Notes: generated by a model not told the origin, from the sequence alone. Positions 26,685-36,740 are shown, counted from the first letter of the stretch. The stretch: DNA of 58,407 nucleotides from Algoriphagus sp. (GCF_024305035.1 NZ_JAMWZB010000030.1:1-58407), one strand, 5' to 3'. Made by a program: numbers and translations.

Positions 26685-28022
26685 TCAAAGAGAAGAGTCA
26701 GGTGATGAAGGATTGATTTGACCTAAGGCACGCATGAGGTCTAGTTTACTGGAAAGTACACTGTAAAGTGCGTTGTAATGATTGATTTGAGCCGTGCGAA
26801 GTTCTGTTTCGGCGACAATTAGATCCACGTAGGCTTTGACACCCTCGTCATATTGGAGCTTGATGGTTTGGTAAACCTCTTTGGCAAGCTCCATATTACT
26901 TTTCAAGGTTTCCCAGTCAACGTAACTGGCTTTGTAATTGGCAAGAGCCGTTTCATACTCGGTATTGAGCTGTTTTTCAAAATCCCGCAGTCCCACCTCG
27001 GCACGAGCCTCCTGAAGTCTGGCAAGTTTGACTTCCTGGATGCGTTTCCCGCCTTGGAATAAGGGGATGGCTACTGTAATTCCCACCGAGGAGGTCGGGA
27101 ATGCCTGATTGTATAGATTGGAAAACGATCTGTTGAAATACAGAAAGTTGTAATTGTAAAACCCGTTGAAATTTGGAATGTAGGCCCATCGCGCATAGTT
27201 GGTCTGGAGTTCAGTGGCCGCAAATTGTGTTTTGGCCAATTGGTATTCAACCCGGTTTTCCAAGGAAAAATCCAATCCGGAATCCAACTTTGCCCGACCT
27301 TCCATTTCGGTGTAATCGTAATCTAGGCTCAGGTCCTGATCCACAGGAAATCCAGCTATTTCTTTCAAAAAGGCATGTTTAGCCTTTAACGAAGTCTCCA
27401 CTCGATTTCGGTTGCTTTTGAGATTGGCCAATGCTATCAAGGCCCGTTGAAAATCCGTCTTATCCACTAAACCTACTTCGAAACGGTTTTTGGCATCCTG
27501 GTATTGCTTTTGCTGCCGCTGAAGATTTTCATCCAAAATCCGAATCTGCTCGTAGGTCAGCAGGATATCGTAATAGGCTTTGGATACAGCTACTAGGGTG
27601 TTAATTCGATCGGTCTGCAGACTTTGACTAAGCTCTGACCGGATTAGTCCAGCCGCCTTGGAGGCAAAGAATTGATCTCGATTGAAGAGCGTTTGAGTAG
27701 CTGAAAGGTTGAGGTTACTGGCAAAAGGCTGCCCAAATGTGATTAATTGATCTCCGATGGGCTGAGTCTGCAGTTTCAGGTTATTGGTGAATTGATAGTT
27801 GGCCGTGAGCTGAGGAAGCCATCCAGAAAGGCTCGATCGAATCTGTCGCTCACCAATCTGTTGGTCCAGTTCGGACTGCCGGATCAAAGGACTATGCTTG
27901 AGTGCATATTCGACCAGCTCATTTAAGTCTAGTTCAGAGGGGATAGTATCCCGTTGCTGAGCCATCAGACCTGGGGGTAGAACCAAGCACCCTAGGCAAA
28001 ATAGGTAGAGAATGTACTTCAT
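26685..28022 (-). CDS. TolC-family outer-membrane efflux protein
   Basis: A 445-residue protein with a Sec signal (ending LMAQ). It carries two OEP repeats of long amphipathic helices (about 30-220 and 230-435), with family phrases LNELVEYALKHSPLIRQSEL and FNGFYNYNFLYF near the strands. It forms the outer-membrane/periplasmic tunnel of the pump. It is the second gene of the operon after the TetR gene (87-bp gap). Confidence 0.94.
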   Translation of the reverse strand: MKYILYLFCLGCLVLPPGLMAQQRDTIPSELDLNELVEYALKHSPLIRQSELDQQIGERQIRSSLSGWLPQLTANYQFTNNLKLQTQPIGDQLITFGQPFASNLNLSATQTLFNRDQFFASKAAGLIRSELSQSLQTDRINTLVAVSKAYYDILLTYEQIRILDENLQRQQKQYQDAKNRFEVGLVDKTDFQRALIALANLKSNRNRVETSLKAKHAFLKEIAGFPVDQDLSLDYDYTEMEGRAKLDSGLDFSLENRVEYQLAKTQFAATELQTNYARWAYIPNFNGFYNYNFLYFNRSFSNLYNQAFPTSSVGITVAIPLFQGGKRIQEVKLARLQEARAEVGLRDFEKQLNTEYETALANYKASYVDWETLKSNMELAKEVYQTIKLQYDEGVKAYVDLIVAETELRTAQINHYNALYSVLSSKLDLMRALGQINPSSPDSSL

Positions 28023-28109
28023 TGTTAACTAGTTGGTTTATTAAAATAGGGCTAAAATAATTTAGGAATTCAGTGTCAAATATCCGTAAATCAGGTTTTT
28101 AAGTTTAAA

Positions 28110-28709
28110 TCATGGGTACGAATCACTTAGCTCCTGCCGCTTGATTCCATCCCAAACCATCTGGGGGATCAAACCGAGTTCTTCTTCCATCAATTGCGTT
28201 TTGGAGTTGAAATACGTCAGGTACCGGATCTGAGAAATGATGCTACCTAAGACCATTATTGCCAGGATTTTTGGACTGAGTGGGCGCAGGACGTTCTGCT
28301 CAATTCCTTGTTGGAAAAAAAGTTCCAACCATTCCCTCCAAACATCTACAGACTGCTGAAGTTCTGCGGTATTGAAGGGGCTGCTGATAAACTGCTCCAT
28401 GAAACGTTGAAAGGAAGGTTTAGCGAGGTACAATCCGGTCATATTTTTCCACAAGGCATAGAATCTGGACTGAAAAGGTAAGCGCGGATCATCCTTACTT
28501 GAAATTTCCAAATAGATTTGACTTTTCACATAGGTATAGAGTTCCTTGATCATGTCGTCTTTGGACTGAAAGTACGTGTAAACCGTCCCCGCCGCGACTC
28601 CGGCATGTTTGGCCACCATACTGACTGGTGTTCCGTGAAATCCATGATCTCGGATCAATTCCAAGGCACTTTCTAAAAGAAGTGTTTTTTTATCTTGATT
28701 AATGTCCAT
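28110..28709 (-). CDS. TetR/AcrR-family repressor of the efflux operon
   Basis: A 199-residue protein with an N-terminal TetR helix-turn-helix (LLESALELIRDHGFHGTPVS, AGVAAGTVYTYFQSKDDMIK) and a helical ligand-binding domain. It leads the minus-strand operon TetR-TolC-MFP-RND. A palindrome starts 12 bases upstream of the ATG and is a fitting autorepression site. Inducers are probably pump substrates (inference). Confidence 0.93.
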   Translation of the reverse strand: MDINQDKKTLLLESALELIRDHGFHGTPVSMVAKHAGVAAGTVYTYFQSKDDMIKELYTYVKSQIYLEISSKDDPRLPFQSRFYALWKNMTGLYLAKPSFQRFMEQFISSPFNTAELQQSVDVWREWLELFFQQGIEQNVLRPLSPKILAIMVLGSIISQIRYLTYFNSKTQLMEEELGLIPQMVWDGIKRQELSDSYP

Positions 28710-28720
28710 TCTTGGTTGTT

Positions 28721-28736
28721 GAATGAACGTTCAATC
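28721..28736 (-). promoter_or_regulatory. TetR operator palindrome
   Basis: GAATGAACGTTCAATC: the inner TGAACGTTCA (28724-28733) is a perfect 10-bp palindrome, extended by GA/TC outside one mismatched pair. This form is typical of AcrR/TetR boxes, located just before the regulator gene. Confidence 0.75.
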
Positions 28737-28739
28737 AGA

Positions 28740-29145
28740 AAAATGAAAAGAAGGTTCCCCGTGAGTTTTATTTTTCTGTTAAAAAATTATCCATTAACCC
28801 AGTTTTAAAAAACTAAAGAAATTGAATCAAAGAGGACTATCTATTCAGGTATCTTTTCAATGATCAGCGTTAGGCTTTCCACGTGGAGCTGAGGAGGATG
28901 AATTAGCTTAATTGATTATCAATGAGATAAGCCAAAAGTCATTCACTCAATAAAAGGGGGGCTGACTGGAGTTTTTATGTGCTCGGATGTTTTAAATTAC
29001 TTTTTGGGAGGCTAGAATGTCGGCAAGCGCTTGCTCACTCCAACAACTGGGAAAGATAAAAAAAGGAGTTTCTTTAATTTCCTGAGCCTATGCTGTGCTG
29101 TGACTGCCTGTTTTTCCTTTGGAAAGGGTATGAATTTGAGGTGGG
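28740..29145. other. Gene-free interval
   Basis: A 406-bp gap with no credible frame. It includes two small palindromes, TCCACGTGGA (28878-28887) and GCAAGCGCTTGC (29023-29034). The latter has the central CG symmetry of LacI-family operators, but no LacI gene is present in the window. Confidence 0.45.
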
Positions 29146-29178
29146 AAAAAAAAACACCCCCGAATATCCAGAGGTGCT
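29146..29178 (-). terminator. Intrinsic terminator of the SusCD-phosphoesterase operon
   Basis: Read on the minus strand, GCACCTC pairs with GGGGTG around a 12-nt loop and is followed by nine Ts. It starts 15 bp after the phosphoesterase stop codon. Confidence 0.75.
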
Positions 29179-29193
29179 TTCCCATAACCAACT

Positions 29194-30768
29194 TTATTTA
29201 TTTTTTGATCGGATTTCAAAACTGGATTCTCCAGAGTGAGTTTGACCATATCGATCAGTTGCCTTGACCCGGATGGTATGGATTCCTTCCTCAAGATTGA
29301 CCGGTACGGGGATTCTCCATAAATGCCTAGAATCCTGTGGATTGGAAGGACGCCTACCTTCGATTAACTGCTCGCTGGTATCCCATTGAAATAGGTTGAC
29401 CAAATAGGAGGGGTCCGCATCCAAGACCGGGTTCATTTTTTGCCATTCCTGCTCTCCGATTTGTATCATGACCTCATCTGTGGATGAACCCATGAAGAAG
29501 TTGACATAAATGCCGGCACTGGTTCTGAGGCCCTTTTCTACTACTTTTGGAGCAAAAATTTTCAGTTGATAAGTTGCCGGTTTTCCTGCGACTTGGTATC
29601 TTATTTTGTATTGATTCCCTTCGAAATCCAAGAGTGCATATCCTTTCGGCGTCCCATCCCTCATCGTGGATTCCGGTACTCCGTTTTCGTCCATAAGACC
29701 CTTATACCAATCCCCGGAAGTAGTTCCTACATTGTAATGGTGATGGGGTTTATCCTGCAACCAACCGTCGTTTCTGTCAAAATAATCTTGTTTTTGTAAA
29801 TGGGTGTGTGCCGACAGGGAGAGGGTGTGAGGAAAAGGGGCGAGCAATTCAAACAAGCGATTGCGGTCCTCATCCCTAAAGCTGTCTCCATTTCCCTCTG
29901 ACAATGGAATGTGCATCGCCAAAACGATCAGTTGTTCAGGGGAAACAAATTGAAGATCATGTTCTACAAAAGCCAACTGATCGGGTCGAAAACCGCCCCA
30001 GTATCCTTTGCCGTCTCGGGGATCTGGCCAGAGAATATCATCCAATACGATAAAGTGAACCTTTCCCACATTAAAAGAATAGGTGCTTGGTCCAAAATGA
30101 TCTTCGAATGTCTCGTCTGAGAACTCGTCCCGGTCCACATCATAGTTTTCATCATGGTTGCCCAGGACATTAAACCAAGGAATTCCCACTTTTCCCACAG
30201 CTTTGGAATACGGCTTAAAAAGGCTTAAATCATCGCCCACCAAATCACCCAATGCTATCCCAAAGGCAACATTCTGAATCCCCTCAACTTCTGAAACTAT
30301 TCCACGATCAAAGAAATCTACTTCCTCCAGCGTGTAGGGTTGTGGGTCACCGAAAACCAAGGTGGTAAAGGAGTCAGCCTCGGGTTTCTTCCGTAATCCA
30401 AAGTTTACCTGCTTGGGTAAATCACCTGTCGGGGCACTCCCGGAATACTTGAGATGGGGGGAGCCTGAAGGTTTGTGGATGTAATAAAACTGAGGTTTAT
30501 TCAAGCTGTCAAGGGGGAACTGGTATCCTGAAGGTTTAATTACAAAGATCAGTTGTCCATCCTCAACCGGAAGTTCATAATATCCTTCAGAGTCGGTCTG
30601 AACCACCTGCTGTCCGTTGGAAACCCCTACAGCAGCAATCCCTTTCTCTTTCCGGTCTTTTTTGCCGTTCTCATTGAGGTCTTCATAGACATAGCCTTGG
30701 GCTGGCTCTTGGGCAAACGCAATTCCAACTATCAGTCCTATCAGTAGGGTTAAGCCTAGTTTTTGCAT
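29194..30768 (-). CDS. Exported calcineurin-like phosphoesterase with MetallophosN and MetallophosC domains
   Basis: A 524-residue protein from the ATG at 30768, which overlaps the SusD stop by one base (TAATG); a GTG five codons upstream is less likely. Signal peptide ends IAFAQ. Residues 25-125 are a Cna-B-like MetallophosN domain (GYVYEDLNENGKKDRKEKGI). The metallophosphatase core (about 140-350) has ligands in VFGDPQPY, ALGDLVGDD, LGNHDE, AMHIPL and SAHTHLQ, so the binuclear metal site appears complete. The MetallophosC domain follows to the end. Lying in a SusCD operon, it probably dephosphorylates the ligand that SusCD imports. It could act on phosphorylated sugars, nucleotides or phospholipid head groups; the exact substrate cannot be read. 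Confidence 0.92.
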   Translation of the reverse strand: MQKLGLTLLIGLIVGIAFAQEPAQGYVYEDLNENGKKDRKEKGIAAVGVSNGQQVVQTDSEGYYELPVEDGQLIFVIKPSGYQFPLDSLNKPQFYYIHKPSGSPHLKYSGSAPTGDLPKQVNFGLRKKPEADSFTTLVFGDPQPYTLEEVDFFDRGIVSEVEGIQNVAFGIALGDLVGDDLSLFKPYSKAVGKVGIPWFNVLGNHDENYDVDRDEFSDETFEDHFGPSTYSFNVGKVHFIVLDDILWPDPRDGKGYWGGFRPDQLAFVEHDLQFVSPEQLIVLAMHIPLSEGNGDSFRDEDRNRLFELLAPFPHTLSLSAHTHLQKQDYFDRNDGWLQDKPHHHYNVGTTSGDWYKGLMDENGVPESTMRDGTPKGYALLDFEGNQYKIRYQVAGKPATYQLKIFAPKVVEKGLRTSAGIYVNFFMGSSTDEVMIQIGEQEWQKMNPVLDADPSYLVNLFQWDTSEQLIEGRRPSNPQDSRHLWRIPVPVNLEEGIHTIRVKATDRYGQTHSGESSFEIRSKNK

Positions 30769-32198
30769 TATTTCTCCCACCATACTTTTACATTGATATC
30801 ATCTCCACCCATTCGGCTGACCGCCTCCTGATAGTTTGATGGATTATTCACTTGGGCGCTGACCGGATATTGAAATCGAACAGGAACCCGCTGATCATTC
30901 AGCATTCCTTCAGCTTTGGGAAGTTCCGGATAACCTGTTCTACGGTATTCGAACCATTGCTGATAATCATTGAAATAAAGTCCAATGTATTTCTGTAGGA
31001 GAATTCGCTCTAGGGTACCGTCATAAGCAGCATTGGGGTTTTCAAAGTAGTTCTCTGGAATTGCCACATCCCACTGCTCCATAGCCGCGGCAACTGCCTT
31101 TTGGTAATGGATTTCAGGATCAGCGGAAAGAATTCCTCTTTGGGCCAACTCTGCTCGGATAAATTCAATTTCCGAATACGTCAGGATCAATGAAATCATA
31201 GGAGCTTGAACCAAGGCTATGTTGTGATTACTTGGTAAAAATTCGAATTGAGCATCTGAACCGGCATAACCACTGGTAACCCCTTTGTAGCCGATCGGGG
31301 TCACCCCGTCCAACTCCCTGGCCTGAGTCATGAATTTTTCCCTTCTAGGATCCTCTAACTCATTTAAACGATCTGCGAAAAACTCCGATATGGATCGGAA
31401 GGTAGTGAAATCAATGGCTCTTCCCCAAGGAGAAATATTGGGTACGACACCTGTGATTTTTAGGATTGCAGATTCTTGACTTGTCTCAAATACAGGGTAC
31501 TGCTCGGGGTTTTCTAAAATTGTGACCATCTTATCGGTGTAATTTCCACGCTTGGAAATCCGTAGCAATAATCGCAAATGAAGGGAATTGGTGAATTTTC
31601 GCCAACGGCTTACCTCATTGAAGAACAAAATATCTTCTCCAAAAACCATGGGACGGCTTTCATCATAAAGACTGTTGGCCAACTCTAGATTTGCTAATAG
31701 CTGGGTGTAAATTTCCTCCTGGGTGTCAAATTTGGCCTTGAAGACTCCTGCTTCTCCTTTACTGGCTTCCGAAAACGGGACATCTCCGAACGAGTCAGTC
31801 AATTGACTGCCTACCCAAGCTTCTAAGGTCAATGCAATGGCTTCATAATTCGGATCTTCTGCTTGAATGGATGCATGTTTCATTTCCCGAATATTGTTTA
31901 ACCAACGGTAATAGGTATTCCAGGTGGAATTTCCTGCTCCCTCTGAAACATCATATCGATGCAATCCGCCTGTGGAGCTTGGGAAAGGGAGTGCCACCTG
32001 CATCACCTGAAAGGTAAAGGCATCTGCACGGTCTGTATTAAATCGGCTGATATTGTAGATAATCGGGTTTAACAGGGTGCCGGGGCTGATTTGGTCAATC
32101 CGGTTGGGATCTGTGTTGATTTCTTCAAAATCGCTGGTACAAGCGAAAGCTATCTGGATAGAAATCAAGAGAAGTAGAACTTGATATATTCGTTTCAT
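30768..32198 (-). CDS. SusD/RagB-family nutrient-binding lipoprotein
   Basis: A 476-residue lipoprotein (lipobox AFAC, Cys20) with the SusD-like layout: TPR-like helical pairs and loops. Family phrases are FEEINTDPNRIDQISPGTLL, TLEAWVGSQLTDSFGDVPF, FFNEVSRWRKFTNSLHLRLL and YSEIEFIRAELAQRG. It caps the SusC channel encoded immediately upstream (11-bp gap) and overlaps the phosphoesterase gene by one base. It resembles the SusD-like_2 subgroup, which need not bind polysaccharide. Confidence 0.95.
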   Translation of the reverse strand: MKRIYQVLLLLISIQIAFACTSDFEEINTDPNRIDQISPGTLLNPIIYNISRFNTDRADAFTFQVMQVALPFPSSTGGLHRYDVSEGAGNSTWNTYYRWLNNIREMKHASIQAEDPNYEAIALTLEAWVGSQLTDSFGDVPFSEASKGEAGVFKAKFDTQEEIYTQLLANLELANSLYDESRPMVFGEDILFFNEVSRWRKFTNSLHLRLLLRISKRGNYTDKMVTILENPEQYPVFETSQESAILKITGVVPNISPWGRAIDFTTFRSISEFFADRLNELEDPRREKFMTQARELDGVTPIGYKGVTSGYAGSDAQFEFLPSNHNIALVQAPMISLILTYSEIEFIRAELAQRGILSADPEIHYQKAVAAAMEQWDVAIPENYFENPNAAYDGTLERILLQKYIGLYFNDYQQWFEYRRTGYPELPKAEGMLNDQRVPVRFQYPVSAQVNNPSNYQEAVSRMGGDDINVKVWWEK

Positions 32199-32209
32199 TT
32201 TTTGAGCAG

Positions 32210-35200
32210 TTAGAATTTAAGGGTAAGATTTGCACCGAATGTTCGTGGTGTGGGTAGCTGTCCCATTTCTACTCCCGGAAGCAAGGTAGAGCCATTCAAT
32301 GCGGCGGTCTCCGGATCGAAAATGGGGAACTTGGTCCACATCGCCAGATCACGTCCGTAAAAAGCAATAGAAGCTGCCCGGATGGAAGTTTTTGATAAAA
32401 TTGATGCAGGTACATTGAATTCAGCACGGAGTTCACGGAGCTTTAGGAAGGAAGCATCAAATGAATTGGCTTCGACATTGGCTCTTCGGTAATATTCCCG
32501 GTAGTAATCGGGTAAGGAGGCCTGAGTGGTGTTTGGAGAATAGGAACCATCCTCATTTTGAACTACACCATCGCCGATGATAAAGCCATCTTCTCTCCCT
32601 CTGAGCGTATGGGTAAGTTTCCCCATTTCGGACATTTTGTGGTGAGTTTGTGAATAAACAATCCCTCCATATTGGCCGTCAAACAAAATCGAGAGGCGAA
32701 GATTTTTGTATTTAAACTCATTACGCAAGCCTCCTTTCCAATCTGCATAGGCATTTCCAATGTATTGGATTTCCTTAGGTCTAACTGGAAGTCCATTGGA
32801 TCCGTAAACAATTTCTCCCTCAGGTGATCGCACAAAGCCAAATCCATAGATGTCACCGGTGGTGCCGCCTACTTTGGCGATGATAGTTGCATTGCCTCCA
32901 TTGCCAATGGTTTGACTTCCTTCTACCTCATCAGGTAAGGACAATACCTTATTTCGGTTTCTAGCCCAAGTTAGGTTGGTGTTCCATTCAAAATTTCCTC
33001 TTCGGATAGGGGTTGCGTTTAGGATGACTTCCCAGCCTTTATTTTGGACCTCACCGGCATTCAGGATCGCAGAGGAAAAACCGGTTACAATATCAATGGG
33101 AACCTGAATAATTTGATTTCGGGTTTCAGAGATGTAGTAATTGACATCCAATCCTATTCGGCGGTCAAAAAAGATCAGCTCAAGCCCTGTCTCAAAACTT
33201 GAGGTGATTTCGGGCTTAAAGTTGGTATTGAACAAGGTGGTGGGAACAGAACCGGAACCCGGGAAATCACTCTGGCTGTAGTATTTTGAGGTTCGATAAG
33301 GTTCGGTGTCATTTCCGACCTGTGCACCTGAAATCCGAAGCTTTGCAAAGCTAATAGGCCTGGGAAGATTGACCATGTCAGAGATAATAAAACTACTGCT
33401 CAGAGATGGATAGAAAAAACTGTTGTTTTCTATAGGCAAAGTACTAGACCAGTCATTTCTACCAGTTAAATCCAAAAAGATTTTTTCGTCAAAATCCATA
33501 GAAACCAATCCATAGAGGGAATTGATCACTCGATTGTTGTCCCGGGTAGAGACCGTTGGATTACTTACCCCGTTGGCAAGCTTGAAAACCCCTGGGATAA
33601 CCAATCCAATCACATCCGCACTGATCAATCGGTAATTCCGTTTCATTTGGTTTCCACCGATGCTGGAATTGATCGTAAATCGCTCACCAATTTTCCCTTT
33701 GTAGGTAAAAAGAAAGTCAGAATTGATTTCATAGTTGGTGATATCTTGCTCTTTGTAATAACCGCGCTGGAAGTTGGCAGAGCTGTAGGGTCTACGCTGG
33801 GCGCGTTCTTCCTGGCTCATGGTGATACCAGAGCGAAGCATTAAGTCAAAGTGCTCATTGAATTCATAATTGGCTGAAATATTTCCCAGAAAAGCATTGT
33901 TGTTGACCGAGTTGGTCATCTCGTAGGCAATCAAAAATGGATTGTCAATGAATCTGCTGAAGGGATGGACTTGGTCGATGTTCGTCTGTCCGTTCTTCCA
34001 GATCGGGCGGTACCAATCCAAGTCAATGCTGGGGTTTTGAAAAATCATAAAATAAGCAATCGACTGATTATTGTAGCCTGTAGCCGGGAGATTGTCACTT
34101 TTTTTGTTAGTGTAGTTGGCCTTGGCATTGATCCGTAGCTTTTTGGATACCTGCTGAGAGACCGAAAGTGCTGCCACAAATCGCTCAAACCCGGTATTGG
34201 GCATGATCCACTCGTTTTTGGTATGGGTAAACGATACCCGGGCAGAACCTTTATCATTCCCTCCTTCAATGGCCACATTATTGACCGCATTAAAGCCGGT
34301 TCTCCAAAACCCTTTGATGTTATCTCTGTAAGGTTGCCAAAGTTGTCGCTCCAAGGATTGCCCTTCTACGGTAGGGTCATATTGATAATAGAATTGTCCA
34401 TCGAATTTAGGCCCAAATGCGGAGCTTGTTCCTCCCGTATTATTGCCATCCTCAGATGCGCCATAGGAGTAATAGAGCTCCCCATCAGCATTGAAGGCAC
34501 GACCCGTACCTTGTCCATATTCATATTGATAATCGGGCCATTTTAAAATGTCATTAAAACTAATATTACTATTGACCGTAACTCCTAACCCTTTTTGGGC
34601 TCTGCTTCCACTTTTAGTTGTAACAATCAAAGCGCCATTAGCTGCACGGCTTCCGTATAATGCAGTGGCACTAGCCCCTTTTAGCACGGTGATGTTTTCA
34701 ATGTCATCGGGATTGAGATCGGCTATTCCATTTCCAAAATCAACCGGAACGTCATTTCCTGATCCGGCACCATAGGCATTTCCTACCCCAGAGGAAGTTA
34801 AGCCCGAGTTCATGGGAACACCATCTACCACAATCAAAGCAAAATTACAATTCGGGTTTAAGGAGGTATTTCCACGTAGGCTGATTTGGGAGGAATTCAT
34901 TGGGCCTGAACCTGCACTCAAAATATTCAAGCCGGCAACCTTCCCTCTCAGTGCATCAGACCAATTGTTGGATCGAGCTTCCAAGAGATCCTCAGATGCC
35001 ACCTGCTGAGCAGCATAGCCAATGGCTTTTTCTTCACGCTTGATTCCTAAAGCGGTGACAATTACTTCCGAAAGCACGCTGCTATCCAGGGCTAATTGGA
35101 CATCTAAAATGCTTTGGTTCTGAATTTGAATTTCTTGGCGCTCATAGCCTACAAATGAGAAAATTAATACATCACCTTCTTCAACCGATAGTTGATAACT

Positions 35201-35692
35201 TCCGTCAATTTCGGTGGTAGTGCCCCGATTTTTTCCTTGAATTAGAATATTTACTCCGGGTAGTGTCTCTCCGGTTTCCGCATCATAAACGGTACCCTTG
35301 ATTTCCACTTGAGCAGGAGCTTCTTTTTCTTGGACTGATTTTTTGTTCTCGGCAATGGCAATTGTGGTATTGATCTGTTGAAAGGTTAAGCCAGTTTGAC
35401 GGGCTACCTGCCGAAGGATCTCCTCCAGGTTCATGGATTTAGCTTCCAACAGGATAGGATAATCCATGGGCATCCCGCTTTGGTAGGAAAACTCAAATTC
35501 GGTTCGAGATTCGATCATACGAATCAAAGCTTCCAGTTCCATTTCTGTGTTGGAAACGGTAAGGTAAGTTTCAGACAGTTTCTGCCCATAGGAACGCTCA
35601 GCTAGTGCCAAGGTCTGCAGGCAGACCAGGATCAGGCAAATTGATAATATTCTCATCAGGAGCCATTTAATCGTGAGTAGATTTTTTTTCAT
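32210..35692 (-). CDS. SusC/RagA-family TonB-linked outer-membrane transporter with STN domain
   Basis: A 1160-residue protein from the ATG at 35692 (MKKNLLTIKWLLMRILS, signal). An upstream extension of the frame would run into FecR and is rejected. Order of domains: STN (about 40-115, TEMELEALIRMIESRTEFEF), carboxypeptidase-regulatory-like (about 130-210, GETLPGVNILIQGKNRGTTT), plug (about 220-345, ALRGKVAGLNILSAGSGPMN and the SusC phrase ISLRGNTSLNP), and a 22-strand barrel to the end (GANLTLKF). The STN domain should contact FecR (35769-36740) and so drive the ECF factor. It pairs with the SusD protein. Confidence 0.95.
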   Translation of the reverse strand: MKKNLLTIKWLLMRILSICLILVCLQTLALAERSYGQKLSETYLTVSNTEMELEALIRMIESRTEFEFSYQSGMPMDYPILLEAKSMNLEEILRQVARQTGLTFQQINTTIAIAENKKSVQEKEAPAQVEIKGTVYDAETGETLPGVNILIQGKNRGTTTEIDGSYQLSVEEGDVLIFSFVGYERQEIQIQNQSILDVQLALDSSVLSEVIVTALGIKREEKAIGYAAQQVASEDLLEARSNNWSDALRGKVAGLNILSAGSGPMNSSQISLRGNTSLNPNCNFALIVVDGVPMNSGLTSSGVGNAYGAGSGNDVPVDFGNGIADLNPDDIENITVLKGASATALYGSRAANGALIVTTKSGSRAQKGLGVTVNSNISFNDILKWPDYQYEYGQGTGRAFNADGELYYSYGASEDGNNTGGTSSAFGPKFDGQFYYQYDPTVEGQSLERQLWQPYRDNIKGFWRTGFNAVNNVAIEGGNDKGSARVSFTHTKNEWIMPNTGFERFVAALSVSQQVSKKLRINAKANYTNKKSDNLPATGYNNQSIAYFMIFQNPSIDLDWYRPIWKNGQTNIDQVHPFSRFIDNPFLIAYEMTNSVNNNAFLGNISANYEFNEHFDLMLRSGITMSQEERAQRRPYSSANFQRGYYKEQDITNYEINSDFLFTYKGKIGERFTINSSIGGNQMKRNYRLISADVIGLVIPGVFKLANGVSNPTVSTRDNNRVINSLYGLVSMDFDEKIFLDLTGRNDWSSTLPIENNSFFYPSLSSSFIISDMVNLPRPISFAKLRISGAQVGNDTEPYRTSKYYSQSDFPGSGSVPTTLFNTNFKPEITSSFETGLELIFFDRRIGLDVNYYISETRNQIIQVPIDIVTGFSSAILNAGEVQNKGWEVILNATPIRRGNFEWNTNLTWARNRNKVLSLPDEVEGSQTIGNGGNATIIAKVGGTTGDIYGFGFVRSPEGEIVYGSNGLPVRPKEIQYIGNAYADWKGGLRNEFKYKNLRLSILFDGQYGGIVYSQTHHKMSEMGKLTHTLRGREDGFIIGDGVVQNEDGSYSPNTTQASLPDYYREYYRRANVEANSFDASFLKLRELRAEFNVPASILSKTSIRAASIAFYGRDLAMWTKFPIFDPETAALNGSTLLPGVEMGQLPTPRTFGANLTLKF

Positions 35693-35742
35693 ACTTTTGT
35701 TTGTTCGTGTTTTTGTTTTGGTAGATGAAGATTCGGATAAGG

Positions 35743-35764
35743 AGGGTCTGTTGCCGCAGACCCT
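35743..35764. terminator. Strong hairpin between fecR and susC
   Basis: AGGGTCTG (35743-35750) pairs perfectly with CAGACCCT (35757-35764) over a 6-nt loop, and seven Ts follow on the plus strand (35764-35770). As a terminator it therefore points against the operon. In the sense direction it is a leader hairpin after the FecR stop, with A-run but no T-run, possibly used for RNA stability or to block antisense transcription. Confidence 0.6.
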
Positions 35765-35768
35765 TTTT

Positions 35769-36740
35769 TTAGGGTTGACATGATTGGATATGAAGTTGGA
35801 CATGATTTTCCTGAATTCGATAATCCAGCGGAATAGAGAAGCTGATCAGCTTTAGGATTTCTTCTAGACTGAGATTTTGATAGGTTCCCGTAAGCCGGCA
35901 GGAAGCGGAAGGATTTTTTTCCAATGAGATGGTGACCCCATACCAGTTTTCCAGCTTAGAGACCATTTCTGCAAGGGTTTCATTCTCAAAGCGTAAAACC
36001 CCATCTACCCAGTCAAAGGCTTGATCGTCTGCCTTATCCTCGATTTTAAGGATTGAATCGGTCCATTCCAGTCGGTTTCCCGGTTCTAATTCTTGATGGA
36101 ATTTCCCCGGTAGACTGACAGAAACTTTCCCGGTTCTCACTTGGACAGCCTCAGAAAGAGAGTCTCTGGCTTGAATGAGAAAAGAGGTTCCCAGAACTTT
36201 AGTGGTGATGGAGTGGGTGTAAACCCGAAAAGGGTTTAGCGAATCCCGCTCTACTTCAAAAAATGCTTCTCCTTGGAGCTTGATGGTTCTGTTTCGGCTA
36301 AAATCGGAAGCCACCCAAATTTTAGAATCATGAAACAACTGCACTTTACTTCCGTCTGGGAGTTGGATGGTTTTGATCATCCCTTTGGTATTTTCAAAAG
36401 CCTTCCAAGTTTGGGTTTCTTCCGTTTGATCTGGATAGGATAGGATCAAAGAAAAAATTCCTCCAATACTCAATAAGAAGAAAAGGAAAACTGCGGCAAA
36501 TCGGGTGATTAACCGGATTGGAAATCTTTTTCCTGAGGGTGTTTTTTTGAGTTGGGTTTGTGTTTTGATTTTTCCCCAAAGTTTCTGCTCTAAATTATCC
36601 CCTGATTCACCAAGAAGCAGGCGTAAATCCACTTGGGATTCCGATTGCCTCTTATACCATTGGTTGAATGCCTCGATTTCGTCTTGGCTAGCCTTTCCCA
36701 GAAGTACCTTGCGAATAATTGCCCGGTCAAACGTATCCAT
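35769..36740 (-). CDS. FecR-family anti-sigma factor
   Basis: A 323-residue protein. It has a cytoplasmic N-terminus (IIRKVLLGKASQDEIEAFNQ), one transmembrane helix (about 80-103, FAAVFLFFLLSIGGIFSLIL), a FecR domain (TIQLPDGSKVQLFHDSKIWV, LQGEAFFEVERD) and a DUF4974 module (about 245-315, FENETLAEMVSKLENWYGV). It controls the ECF factor at 36875-37405 and should receive the signal from the STN domain of the SusC protein downstream. It is related in layout, but not closely in sequence, to the FecR at 10631-11602. Confidence 0.94.
   Translation of the reverse strand: MDTFDRAIIRKVLLGKASQDEIEAFNQWYKRQSESQVDLRLLLGESGDNLEQKLWGKIKTQTQLKKTPSGKRFPIRLITRFAAVFLFFLLSIGGIFSLILSYPDQTEETQTWKAFENTKGMIKTIQLPDGSKVQLFHDSKIWVASDFSRNRTIKLQGEAFFEVERDSLNPFRVYTHSITTKVLGTSFLIQARDSLSEAVQVRTGKVSVSLPGKFHQELEPGNRLEWTDSILKIEDKADDQAFDWVDGVLRFENETLAEMVSKLENWYGVTISLEKNPSASCRLTGTYQNLSLEEILKLISFSIPLDYRIQENHVQLHIQSCQP

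Noticed and set aside
29023..29034. LacI-family operator GCAAGCGCTTGC
   Set aside because: The symmetry fits, but it lies behind gene ends, far from any promoter that could be named, and no LacI regulator is in the window.
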